Part shown: in pieces, positions 1-9,504 of the stretch
How positions within the stretch are numbered: the stretch's first letter is position 1
Layout: each line of letters starts with the position of its first letter
Source of the DNA: Ephemerocybe angulata
Taxonomy: Eukaryota; Basidiomycota; Agaricomycetes; Agaricales; Psathyrellaceae
Direction: 5' to 3'
Length of the DNA: 64,000 nucleotides
Assembly (NCBI GenBank): GCA_013368325.1
Contig: JAACJK010000001.1
Span: forward strand, 1,488,001-1,552,000
Translations under genes and position numbers: made by a program
The notes under the pieces: generated by a model
The model's database searches: none
What the model saw: only the letters and a program-made list of their open reading frames with translations
Told to the model about the DNA's origin: nothing

Positions 1-1251
1 CTTTGGAGGATATGCTTGGTCGATAAAGTTCCTGACGATAGCTGGTGGCATATTTTCGAGGTGTAGAGGGTGAAGTGGGCTGGTTCTTGAGAAGTGAGCT
101 GGTTCTTGAGGGTCCAAGCAAGTATTTAAACTCGAAGGTTGGATGAACTCGGATCGCAGTCTGATAGAATTGACCGCAGTGTGGCATATCAGAGGCCAGG
201 AGGTGATGCCTGAACACGCAATGGCGACGGCTTGTAGTAATTTGGCACTGAAACTGGTATGCGCAGCGGGGACGTCAATGGTCGGGCTTCATGGAGTGCT
301 TTGACACCACTGAAAGGGCGTCACGGATTGAAGAAGGTTGTGTAAACGGAACACGCCCCGACAGAATGCCAGAAACGCTGCGGGAATACAGCAGAACCTA
401 CCACGAACAGGAGCCAGAACAGCAACTGGTCTCGCACTGTAAGAAGATTCAATTGTGATACATACCCACATCTTGCCAACGCCGAACTGAATGGTGCCGG
501 GCCAGCAGCCTGATTGGCCACCCAATCAAAGCTGCAACTTGAAGATAAGCGCCCGCAGTCACTAGTCACAGCCTTGGCTGAAGATTAGCCTCGTCGAAGA
601 TGGGCAACCTTCAGAGATCAACTCAGCATATAATCAATGCCATGAAGCAGTGGGGCTTGCTCACCAAATGGGACTAGCATAAATCCCAACGTCTGGTACG
701 TGGCTTCTGCATGCCCGTCACTGCCGGAGGTCGCCTGCATCCTCAAGAGCTTATTGGTAGCATCACACGCTCGTTTCGCAAAAACTTGTGCCACGTAGCT
801 CCCCGAGAGTGTGCGTCTGCCGCATGTACGATGAGGATGGGTTCTGCACGATAGAGAAAGAAACGCCACCGTCAAGGAGACGAAATTAGATCATCCTCGT
901 TTGAAGGAAGACACGAGGTTGAGTCTTGAAACCTTGTTTAGACTTCTTGACCTTTTAGAGGCCCAAGGACAGCATGGTTGCACCGCCCTGCCTATCCAAA
1001 GAATCCCTCAGGGCCCGAAAATATGCTTCTGCAGGAACAACCTGACTCTAATCGACACCAGAGAAGATTCCCGAGCCATAACCTGCCGCAGCCGTGCCCT
1101 TCCTTGATGACCCAGAGGAAAACTTCAAGATAAGCTTCTCGAAGTCATGCCACAAAGGCTGTATGCAGAATTTCAACTTACTCGAAGGGGAAAGTATTCC
1201 TTTGGCTCGGTCTTCCAAGAAGGTTGACTGATCCTTCCTCCTCTCTCCGGT
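1..1251. other. Left-edge region without a supported gene
   Basis: No open frame here carries a recognisable domain or a convincing exon chain. The only clear structure is a short tandem duplication at 72-109. A minus-strand frame at 618-875 ends in a stretch faintly like the last strand of a GNAT acetyltransferase, but it is too short to call. The region may hold the 5' part of the ORF that follows, or degraded sequence. Confidence 0.4.
72..109. repeat. Two-copy 19-bp tandem repeat
   Basis: The unit GAAGTGGGCTGGTTCTTGA occurs at 72-90 and again directly at 91-109, with one mismatch (GTGGGC versus GTGAGC). No function can be assigned. Confidence 0.8.
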
Positions 1252-2202
1252 ATGGAAACGGTCGACTATATGTATATTCAAGTCAAATCCCCGCAGAAAC
1301 GCATGCCAACACCCTGCCCTTCAGCACTCAGACCAGCAACACTTTCCCCGGGGCCAAGAAAACTTACTGGTGCGCTCATCATGCCCTTCCACCATCGTGG
1401 CGATAGATCTGATACTCGTATTTTAGTCACAATGCCGAAGAAGAGCGACATCAGAACCAACAGAGCGATCCGTCCTGCAAAACCATGGAGAGTCCTTGAA
1501 GCACCAGGGAGCGGCGGCAGAAGACTCTACGCATTGAAAGGGCAGGCGACGCTTGCCAGTGGAAAGGTCGGCATAAAACGCGAGCCGACCATGAGTCCTT
1601 CAGAACAAGAGTCGTGCCCGAACCGGTCCTGGGAACGCGCAGAAAAGGAGAACAAGCAACACCTGAGGGAGAGGGCTGGAACAGCGCTCCGCGCCGACTA
1701 CATCTACCACACCTATCTCGCTAGATGCAATGCGTTGGACATACATGCACGGGATTATCGAGCGGGTCGGCTCGTCCAAGCGCTTGTGGATATCCTCCGG
1801 GACCGGAGTGCCTTCGTGAAGAGACAGGAGGAGATCATGCAGCAGATATCGAGGATTGTAAGGGCGATGGGCGACTTGGGGCTGGGAAAGGAGGAGATGG
1901 GGTTGCACCAAGCAGATGAGGGGGCGACTGGAGTGTTGAGGGACGTGCATGGGTTCAGATTTGGGCCCGACAAGGAAAGGATGGATGATTGGGAAGGATG
2001 GTCGCTCAACCGGAATTGGCTAGAGTTAGGAGAAAACGGGGTGTGTGGTGAGGGGGTGAGCATCGAGAATAGCGCGTATGGCGATAGGTTTCTGTCGGAT
2101 GGCCAAGCTTTCATTGCTATTCCATTGTTGACGAGTATCGCTCCCTTCGACGTCCAGGAAGTTGGAAGAGTTTTGGCAGACTCCGTGAATGCATCACTCT
2201 AA
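1252..2202 (+). CDS. Hypothetical protein, 316 aa
   Basis: This is an uninterrupted frame of 316 codons. The first 130 residues are basic and low in complexity. The part from about residue 145 is better ordered: a helix-forming, charged stretch around 'LVQALVDILRDRSAFVKRQ' that could form a short coiled coil, then an acidic, Trp-containing region. No family is recognised and no catalytic motif is visible. The start is uncertain: an in-frame ATG at 1381 would give a shorter protein, and an upstream exon cannot be excluded. It ends 96 bp before the Sde2-like fragment on the other strand. Its length without stops is the main support. Confidence 0.4.
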   Translation: METVDYMYIQVKSPQKRMPTPCPSALRPATLSPGPRKLTGALIMPFHHRGDRSDTRILVTMPKKSDIRTNRAIRPAKPWRVLEAPGSGGRRLYALKGQATLASGKVGIKREPTMSPSEQESCPNRSWERAEKENKQHLRERAGTALRADYIYHTYLARCNALDIHARDYRAGRLVQALVDILRDRSAFVKRQEEIMQQISRIVRAMGDLGLGKEEMGLHQADEGATGVLRDVHGFRFGPDKERMDDWEGWSLNRNWLELGENGVCGEGVSIENSAYGDRFLSDGQAFIAIPLLTSIAPFDVQEVGRVLADSVNASL

Positions 2203-2297
2203 TATATGTGTATATAACAAATCTATGGGTTGGTTATGAGCAAGGAGTTATGACAGATAATATATTTCCAACCTCTCAATTACTATTCGCCGGGCAG

Positions 2298-2690
2298 TTA
2301 CGTGTCCAGCGAACACAGAATGCCTTGCTCTCCGCTTAGGCAGTTAGGCTGGTTTCCAAGCACCCTAGGGAGTAGATGTAGGGTCACAAGGTGGTGCCGC
2401 GGGTTTTGTCCCTCCTCAATTTTTGGGCCACTTGTGGGGTGTAACGACGACAGTGTAGCAGTTGGGCTTGGTATGGCTCCAGAATGTGTCTTGAACACGA
2501 GAGACGAGGCCTTAAAAGATGGGGGGAGTGAAGGGTACCGAGCTCTCAGACTAGCATACAGTTCTGATATCGGAGTCGAAGATGGCAGTGATAAAGTCAA
2601 GGTTTTGGGAAAGGGTGGAAAAGCCGAGATCAGGACAGAGGTTGTCTCAACATTGCCCTGGCATTCGCTAGAAGTCTCCTCTTTCAACAT
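2298..2690 (-). pseudogene. Truncated Sde2-like N-terminal ubiquitin-fold fragment
   Basis: The 130-residue frame resembles the N-terminal ubiquitin-like domain of Sde2, a splicing and telomere-silencing factor: strands around 'PKTLTLSLPSSTPISELYASL', a central segment with 'SLVFKTHSGAIP', and a last strand 'LVTLHLLPRVLG'. In Sde2 this strand runs straight into the conserved Gly-Gly-Lys-Gly-Gly processing site and a basic helical body. Here the sequence changes just after the first Gly, continues for about 20 unrelated residues and stops, and no body of the protein follows on the minus strand before the neighbouring ORF. It is read as a broken copy; an unusual splice site at the same point is the alternative. 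It is divergent from the AIG2-like gene, 207 bp away. Confidence 0.45.
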
Positions 2691-2897
2691 AAATATTGAG
2701 AATGGATGGTTGTGAAATGAAAGTTGATAAGTTGGGGGTACTTCGAGTCGATTGAGGTGGTGGGTGAAAGCGAGAGAGCAACGTCGTCGTCAATGAATGT
2801 CAGCAGCATCACATGCGATGTTCCCACGAACCTACAGATAAGCGCGCGGCGAATATGCCCCTGAATGTACCACATTCACTCTTCCTTATCTACCGCC

Positions 2898-3719
2898 ATG
2901 CCGCCCCCGTATACCGCGTTTTTCTATGGGACGCTCATGCACCCGAGGATTCTCACAAAGGTGATCCACAACGGAGGTGGTCACCTTGAGATATGCCCCG
3001 CAGTACTGCTTGTACGTCACGGGGTTGAGATCTGAGGGGCAAATTGCAACTGACTCATACGGTACTTGCAGGATCATACGAGGCATAGAGTAAAGGTGAA
3101 AATACATGAAATCTACTCATTAGGCTTGGACTTATAAGCCCAAAGAATGCTGAGTATCCCGGCGTGGTACCCTACGAAAGAGGTAGACAGCTCTTCAGTA
3201 GGGATCTTGAACAAGAGGAGCGCTCTGTACGAGGCACCCTTGTTCGAGGGCTAACCCTTACCGATATTGGACATTTAGATATCTTCGAAGGAGATGTAAG
3301 TGTTATTCTCCACCCATCGCAATCCTCATGTCAGGCTCAGCTGATTTTCGTAGGAGTACGAGCGGCTCCCTGTGTCTGTGCAACCCCTTGCTGCATTCAA
3401 TGAGCTCTCGACCGGCTCTAGTTCCGCCGATTCCCTCATCCCGCAACATGCAACACCACTCCCACCTGTCCAAGAGCTTCCGGAGGCAATCGATGCGCAT
3501 ACCTATATTTTCCAAGATTTGCGGTTCCTGGAGCCCACTCTCTGGTCCTGGGACGAATTTGTGAAGAAGAATGCTTGGAAATGGTATGGAGGAGTACCGG
3601 AAGCTGAGGCCGCCTCACCAATTATTATAGGAGAGGACGTTGGTGACGATGCAGGCATTCCCGAAGTAGAAAGAAGAAGAGCAGCTATGATAGCGGGAAC
3701 TGCCCTTGCTGCGGCTTAG
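2898..3719 (+). CDS. AIG2-like gamma-glutamylcyclotransferase family protein
   Basis: Four exons (2898-3011, 3072-3095, 3146-3295, 3354-3719) join in phase to 217 residues. The start is the classic family signature 'AFFYGTLMHP' (YGTL substrate loop). It is followed by 'YPGVVPYERG', 'VRGTLVRGLT', 'LDIFEGDEYER' with the Glu that acts in gamma-glutamylamine cyclisation, and the C-terminal 'LWSWDEFVKKNAWKW' found in fungal members. Proteins of this fold cleave gamma-glutamyl amines or peptides and release 5-oxoproline; the substrate of the fungal group is not established. It acts presumably in the cytosol, as no targeting sequence is visible. The second exon is only 24 nt. The C-terminal 30 residues are acidic and variable. 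Confidence 0.85.
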
Positions 3720-4103
3720 CGGTACTTAGAAGGAAGGAAATGGGGTTGCTTTGATTCCATATCCCTTGCCCGGATCAAAGTTGTGAGTGCGCGTCGCACC
3801 GAACGCGACGGCAAAGGTCGGCAAGTATCCCAACTCCCTTTCGCCCGTCATGGGCGCAAGGAAGTTCCGTGCCCGAATAGTATGTCTCTCTATCAGCCTG
3901 AGGTCAAGGCAACTGCCGCCCAGACGCGTACCAGCGCGTACCGCTCTATACGCACCTCACGGCACTCTCAATTTGAGATAAGGTCAGCAACGGACACTAA
4001 TAGCCTAAACAGGTTGTGAAAGCAACATGCCCAATACTATAAGGCAAGCATAAACCCACATTTTTCAACATCCCATACTCCCTCTTCACTGCCAAAGTCG
4101 ACC
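3720..4103 (+). promoter_or_regulatory. Upstream region of the first dehydrogenase; duplicated ahead of the second
   Basis: No gene. The part at about 3745-3830, with GGATCAAAG followed by a GCGTCGCA...ACGCGAC stretch, is matched by about 5630-5720 downstream of the first dehydrogenase. A further CAGACGCGTAC block is shared at about 3923 and 5948. The tandem duplication therefore includes promoter sequence. A TATAA-like box (CTATAAGG) lies at about 4038, some 65 bp before the ATG. Confidence 0.55.
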
Positions 4104-5422
4104 ATGGTTGCCTCGATATCATTCGTCAGAAACGCGATTGACCAGAGCTTTCCACCCAAAGCTATATTCTCGGTGGAAGATATCCCAGACCTCACCGGTC
4201 AGATTGCCATTGTCACTGGTGCCAACGCAGGCGTTGGAAAGGAGACTGCCAAGGTGGGTAGAATGACGTCTCACACCCTATAGCCTTTATCACGTCCTTA
4301 TCAAGCCTGTTTATTCGCTATGAAAGGCACTCCTGAACCACAACGCAAAGGTTTACGTCGCGGCGCGGGACAAGAAGCGGGCGGAGCAGGCGATCAAGGA
4401 GCTGAAGGAGATGACTGGGAAGGAATCCATATTCCTGCAGCTTGACTTGTCCGACCTCCAATCCGTAAAGAGGGCTGCTGAAGAGTTCCAAAGGTCAGTC
4501 ACCCATTCATCGGATTGTTCGGAATTTAAATGCAGGACTGACCATGGCACAAGGCAAGAGACCCAACTCCACATGCTCTTCAATAATGCGTAAGCCTTTC
4601 ATTCGCATGGGCCTGCTGTTGTCGCTAACTTCAGCGTTATTAGTGGAGTTATGGCACCTCCAGTCGACCAATTGACGAAACAGGGCTACGACCTCCAATT
4701 TGGCACCAACGTCCTCGGTATGCAAGCCTTTGCCATGTCCCGCTCACATCATCTCACTTCTCGTGACCAGGACATTGGTACTTCACCAAGCTCCTCCTCC
4801 CTACCCTGCTCTCCACTGCAAGGGCGACCAACGGCAAATCAGGCCGTGTCATCCACACAGCTTCTGGTGCCGCAGATTTGGCCAGTGGTCTCAAACTCGA
4901 GATTCTCCAAGACCATCCTAAGCGGAAGAAATTTAGCACAGAGAAGTTATACGCGCAAAGTAAGCTCGGGAATATCATTATCTCGAACGAGTTCGCTCGG
5001 AGGTACGGCAAAGAGGGGCTTGTATCGTGCTCCTTGAACCCAGGGAATCTGCAATCGGAGTTGCAGCGACACCTGGGTCCTGTTACGAAGGCAGTCGTCT
5101 CGGTGCGTCATCCGCTTTTCTTGTAGCCGCAGTGGCTTGGTAACTAAACGTCGCGTTGCGCAGCTCATATTGCACCCTACTGCACAGGGCGCACTGACAC
5201 AATTGTGGGCAGGGACAACTGAGGAGGGCGTTAACATGAATGGAAAGGTAACTTGAATATTGGTCTCTATCGCACACGACTACGAACCGTGCTGAACGGC
5301 TTGATTCCACACAGTACCTCATACCGTGGGCCCGCTATGGCAGCCCAAACCCTGTTGCGCAGGACGAGAACCTAGGAAAGGAGCTTTGGGCATGGCTCGA
5401 GGAGCAGGTGAAAGCTGTGTGA
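4104..5422 (+). CDS. Short-chain dehydrogenase/reductase, tandem copy 1
   Basis: Seven exons (4104-4253, 4327-4493, 4554-4589, 4644-4717, 4771-5102, 5164-5247, 5315-5422) give 316 residues. The Rossmann cofactor motif TGANAGVG is at residues 38-45, the NNAG motif at 116-119, a candidate catalytic Ser at 174 in 'HTASG', and the active-site YAQSK (Tyr203, Lys207). Layout and length match the retinol-dehydrogenase/WWOX-like fungal SDRs, which usually take NADP(H); the substrate cannot be read from sequence. There is no signal peptide; the first 20 residues ('[18 protein letters not shown]') may form a short amphipathic lead. The copy downstream is about four-fifths identical by eye and has exactly the same exon lengths. 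Confidence 0.92.
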
Positions 5423-5975
5423 TCGTCTGTACCAGAACATCCACCTTTTCTGTAACGGTAGAACTTTGTGTTATGAGATTATGGCCTCCTAAAGAGTAGC
5501 ACTCCCATAAGAGGGCAACTTCCGGATAAAATTCTAGTCACCCCTCGGAAAGAGGAAAGAGGGCGATTAAGATAACGGAAACCTTGCTTATGCATAATCG
5601 GCGGTAGGAGAAGAAGGAGCTTGTGGCTTTCTTTGATCCCATCCCATGCGCTAATCCGGTGATCCTAACGGATCAAAGATTTGTGGACGCGTCACAGCAA
5701 ACGCGACTCCGGCATCTACCCCTATCCCCTTCCAACCGTGCCATATAACTTTCGCTCTTTTTCTGGGTGTGTCGGAGCGCTCTAACTTACGTTGTGCTCT
5801 TTTTACCAACTTTTTTCTACCTATATTCATGAATATAGCACCAGAGTGACGAATCCTCTCTCAAACACGCGAAGCCGCCGCTAGGCAATGAACTCTTGCT
5901 TTCCAATTGCTTTCACATGTCCCCCTCTCAAAGTCGATGCCGCTCAGACGCGTACACAGTAAATGCGCTTATGCT
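5423..5975. other. Intergenic region between the tandem dehydrogenases, duplicated part
   Basis: 3' flank of copy 1 followed at about 5630-5720 by the duplicated promoter block (CTTTGATCCCATCC, GGATCAAAG, ACGCGTCACAG, ACGCGAC). No coding frame is supported. Homology with the copy 1 promoter stops shortly after the CAGACGCGTAC block at about 5948. Confidence 0.5.
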
Positions 5976-6347
5976 GAATGTTTTACGGCTCTCCACCAAT
6001 GGGGAGCCATCAATGATCCCGTTTTACGGGGCCGAGATGCCGACCCGGAGGGTCGGAACCACGTGCCCCGAAAGCTTCCGGCGCGCGCGCCTGGGCCTGT
6101 CGCGCTCAGTCAATGCTTGGTAGGCGGGATTTGGGCGGGATAACAGGAGCCCTATTTAGCATATATCTTATACATTTTCATAGCCTTGTTTGTGGCCAGC
6201 CAGATACTTAGTGATAGACACAGGGGTAATATGGGAGAGTGCAACAGGGGCCCGGGAGAATAATAGGCGCCCGACCTCTCCACGTGCTCCCTGGTGCTCC
6301 TGGGGAGCAAATAAGTGAAATAAGTACAATAAGTAACTTATTCAGAA

Positions 6348-6380
6348 CGTTTTACCGTAAAACGGCTCGTTTTACGAGCC
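6348..6380. repeat. Double palindrome with GTTTTAC core
   Basis: A perfect 17-bp palindrome (6348-6364) shares its last base with a 17-bp hairpin of 6-bp arms and a TTTTA loop (6364-6380). A partial third copy (GGGCTGTTTTACGAG) starts at about 6387. Confidence 0.85.
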
Positions 6381-6825
6381 GAACCGGGCTGTTTTACGAG
6401 ACGACCCAATAAACTCCCAGTAACCACAAGCATACTCGGTTGCGATGGCAGGCGCCCATCACCAACCCATCACTTACTATAACAATCATGGAACCTTAAA
6501 GGTATATTCCGGCAGATTGGCTTGCCTCCCCTGATACAACACCTCCTCCACTGGTGAGCCTGCAGTTCCTGCTCATCCCTGGATACAAAGATTATATGTA
6601 TACATACTGGTACTACTACGCACTACACTAGCCATTGTATTCTATACATGCTTCTACACATTGTCTACATATGCCCGTGATTTGAATGGTAAAAAAAACT
6701 CAGCTGAGCAGCGATTGGGCCCGCCAAGTTGCCGGTTGTGCTCCCAGAGAGCCCATCCCTCCCAGGGCTCGGGAAGATGTTCGGCCATCGTTCCCAAATT
6801 GATGCCCATCCCGCTGCCGGTAAAA

Positions 6826-6844
6826 CGCCCTGTAAAACAGGGCG
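6826..6844. repeat. Hairpin with 7-bp arms and TAAAA loop
   Basis: CGCCCTG, TAAAA, CAGGGCG: a perfect inverted repeat whose loop is the reverse complement of the TTTTA loop seen at 6018-6030 and 6364-6380. Confidence 0.85.
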
Positions 6845-7012
6845 AATAAGGCCGCTTAAATGCGTCGCCTAGATTCGGGGGGCACTCTATCAGCCAAAAA
6901 TAGCCGTGGAGCACCGTCGACTATATAGTGCGATCGGTTTGAGTCGACAAGGCCCAGTTCTCTCTCACAACATATCCTCATCGTTCAACATTCCTCACAA
7001 CCGAAGCCTACC

Positions 7013-8302
7013 ATGGGTGCCTCAATATCCTTCATCAGAAACATAATCGACCAGAGCTATCCGCCCAAGCCGAAGTTCTCGGTAGATGACATCCCAGACC
7101 TTACTGGTCTGGTTGTGATTGTCACGGGAGCGAACACTGGTGTTGGGAAGGAGACTGCCAAGGTACGTAGCCAATGGTCTGGCATCTAACGTTTCCTCAA
7201 TGAACTCGTTTATCTTCCTACACAGGCTCTCTTGAACCACAATGCGAAGGTTTACTTCGCGGCGCGAGACAAGACGAGGGCTGAACAGGCGATTAAGGAC
7301 CTGAAGGAGGAGACTGGGAAGGAAGGTATCTTCCTTCAGCTCGACTTGTCAGACCTCCCATCTGTAAAGAGGGCAGCCGAAGAGTTCCTGAAGTCAGTAC
7401 TGGTGCATCTATGGGATGACAGGAGCTAACCATACCCCAGGCAAGAAACCCAGCTCCACATACTTTTCAATAATGCGTATGTCTTTGCCTTACACGGATC
7501 CCAAGGTTTCACTGACATCGACTATTCAGAGGTGTCATGACGCCCCCTGTGGACCAGTTGACGAAACAGGGCTATGATCTACAGTTCGGTACCAACGTCC
7601 TCGGTATGCTAGCCTCCTCGCGCCCCTTCCTCACTTGTCTCACGTTCCACATCTAGGACATTGGTACTTTACAAAACTCCTCCTCCCCGCACTGCTCGCC
7701 GCGTCAAAGGCGACCAATGGAAAGTGGGGTCGAGTCATCCACACATCCTCCAGCGCCTCCCTCTTCGCTAATACGCTCAAATTCGAGACCTTCAAGGACC
7801 ATCCTAGCCGGACGAAGGCGGGGACCGAATGGCTCTACGCCCAAAGTAAACTCGGCAATGTCATAATCGCGAACGAGTTCGCTCGGAGATACGGCGACGA
7901 GGGGCTTGTCTCTTGCTCCTTGAACCCGGGGAACCTCCAATCAGACTTGCAACGCCACCTGGGTCCTATTAGGAAGAGGCTTGTCAGCGTGCGTCCTGGG
8001 CCATCTTCCTCAAAGCATCATTGTCCAAACTAACCTTGTCGACCTATAGCTCATATTGTATCCCACTCCCTACGGTGCTCTGACGCAGCTGTGGGCAGGA
8101 ACATCCGAAGAGGGCGCCAACATGAACGGAAAGGTAGATTTCCAGATTGCTATGATCACCTCTGGGCAGCGCTGACCAACTTGCTTTTGTGCAGTACCTG
8201 ATCCCGTGGGCCCGGTACGGCACCCCAAATCCTGTCGCACAGGACGAGAAGCTGGGAAGGGACCTTTGGACGTGGCTTGAGGAGCAAGTGGAGTCCATCT
8301 AA
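7013..8302 (+). CDS. Short-chain dehydrogenase/reductase, tandem copy 2
   Basis: Seven exons (7013-7162, 7226-7392, 7441-7476, 7530-7603, 7657-7988, 8050-8133, 8195-8302) give 316 residues with the same exon lengths as copy 1 (150, 167, 36, 74, 332, 84, 108 nt). [13 protein letters not shown], 'HTSSS' and YAQSK are kept, so the enzyme should be active with an NAD(P) cofactor. Differences gather in the substrate-side loop after the catalytic Ser ('[23 protein letters not shown]') and near the C-terminus ('GPIRKRLVS'), suggesting altered substrate preference. Upstream sequence between the duplicated promoter block and the ATG is replaced by the hairpin-rich insertion, so expression control probably differs from copy 1. 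Confidence 0.92.
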
Positions 8303-8625
8303 ATGCTATCGTAATATCAGATCCTCCCCGTCTGTAATAGTTGAGTACCTTACATTAGACAATTTAATTCCCGTGTCCAAACTGCGGAGAAACGTAAGAG
8401 ACTCTCCGAAAGGGATGACCGCAGACAGCGATACCGTCCTTCCTGGAACCGCGTCGGAATTGTTAGCCATTGCCGCACGCGGCTCATGATACCATACATA
8501 TGAGATGAGTTGCTGCAGCGCTGGCCTCTCGAATTCATCGGCAAGGCTCGTGGAGGGGCTTAATCCAAGTGAGAAATGCCATGCAGACTCACGTGTCATA
8601 TTGTTGAAAAGCACGGCTATACACA

Positions 8626-9230
8626 TTAAACTTGTCCACGCTCTGCGAATTTCGAAACACCCAGCGTCTGTGCGCTCGAAGGCGAAGGTACATTGCTCGA
8701 CGCCCGTTTGCGCCTGGGCGCAGGAGCTTTGAGCCCGTGAACCCACGGGTGTCGCAAGAGCTCCTTCGCACTGGCGCGTTGCTTGGGGTCTATCGTCAGA
8801 CAGCGTGCGATGAACGCTAAAGCAAGTTCTCGCTCCTCTTTGGTGGTATCAGGCGTGTTGACGGTTGTGCTTGTCTGAACTCTGCAGAAGTTAAGAGGGC
8901 TGTCAAATACGTGTTTGGCGAACACGGTATCATAATGGCGCTGAAGCTGAGGAGGAGTCGGTATGTGATGAGTGATATGTATAAAGTATACAGGGGACGT
9001 GTATCACTTACTTCTGCGCTGAAATACGAAGCACGGGCGTCCGACTCCAAGAAAGAGCGGTGCGCCCCCGTCGGCGCTAAGCTGTACCTCCAGGTGGAGG
9101 AATGCTTTGCATGTAGGAGGTCCCAATACGATTCGATGTGACTGTGTATTACTTTGGGTGCGTCAGGTGCGGAGTACAGCGCCCATTTGAGTAGCAATGA
9201 GGATTGAAAGGTGCAGTCGGGATGTTCAAA
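8626..9230 (-). pseudogene. Remnant of a Ser/Thr protein kinase C-lobe
   Basis: The last frame (8626-8925) contains a typical end of a kinase domain: 'ALAFIARCLTIDPKQRAS' then 'AKELLRHPWVHG', which is subdomain XI with its conserved Arg, followed by a basic Ser/Pro-rich tail. Upstream on the same strand a possible exon (ending near 8999) can be joined through an intron, but no ATP-binding loop, VAIK lysine, HRD or DFG motif was found anywhere to about 9500. It is therefore a 5'-truncated copy, a pseudogene or a chimeric fragment. It abuts the hydrolase fragment on the same strand. Confidence 0.4.
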
Positions 9231-9294
9231 CTCACCAATACCCCAGGCTAGGCTCGCATCCCAAGGTCTGGGTTAACTATGGGGATTACTGTTG

Positions 9295-9504
9295 TCAGTC
9301 GGATGATCGATGGCACTTTCCAAAGAACTCCGGCGCGTATTTCAAAGGTAAGCTGAAGCCTCTGGCAGTCACAGCATCCCTGAAGTGGGGGAGAAGAGAC
9401 TGTATCGTGTCAAAGGTCCCTCCTCCACTTGCCGTGGTGAGGGCAAGCACTCCTGCAATTGCAGAAAAAAGTTCAAGGGTAAGAGCACTGCTGGGGAGCT
9501 TCAT
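9295..9504 (-). pseudogene. N-terminal fragment of an alpha/beta-hydrolase (epoxide-hydrolase-like), copy A
   Basis: A 69-residue frame starts at a true ATG and reads a hydrophobic signal-like segment ('LFSAIAGVLALTTAS') followed by 'DTIQSLLPHFRDAVTARGFS'. The same block occurs at 23591 as 'DSIQSLLPHYRDVATTRGFN', where it leads into the LLLVHGFPS oxyanion motif of an alpha/beta-hydrolase. Here the sequence departs after 'ARGFS' and stops 22 residues later, so the catalytic core is missing. Read as a 3'-truncated duplicate. Confidence 0.5.

Larger units (their letters stand above)
5976..6900. mobile_element. Candidate non-autonomous insertion rich in TTTTA-loop hairpins
   Basis: This stretch separates the duplicated promoter block from the ATG of dehydrogenase copy 2 and has no counterpart upstream of copy 1. 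It contains eight GTTTTAC/GTAAAAC motifs. Several sit in hairpins: CCCG-TTTTA-CGGG (6018-6030), the 17-bp palindrome CGTTTTACCGTAAAACG (6348-6364), GGCTCG-TTTTA-CGAGCC (6364-6380) and CGCCCTG-TAAAA-CAGGGCG (6826-6844). No ORF with protein character is present. Clear terminal inverted repeats and a target-site duplication were not found, so ends are approximate and the mobile-element reading is an inference. Confidence 0.4.

Noticed and set aside
618..875. Minus-strand frame resembling a GNAT acetyltransferase end ('ATYQTLGF')
   Set aside because: Only one weak motif, no acetyl-CoA loop, no upstream exons with matching content. Similarity may be chance.
5976..6900. Helitron or LTR element in the dehydrogenase promoter
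   Set aside because: No LTRs, no TC...CTRR ends and no coding remnant could be seen, so only an unclassified insertion is proposed.
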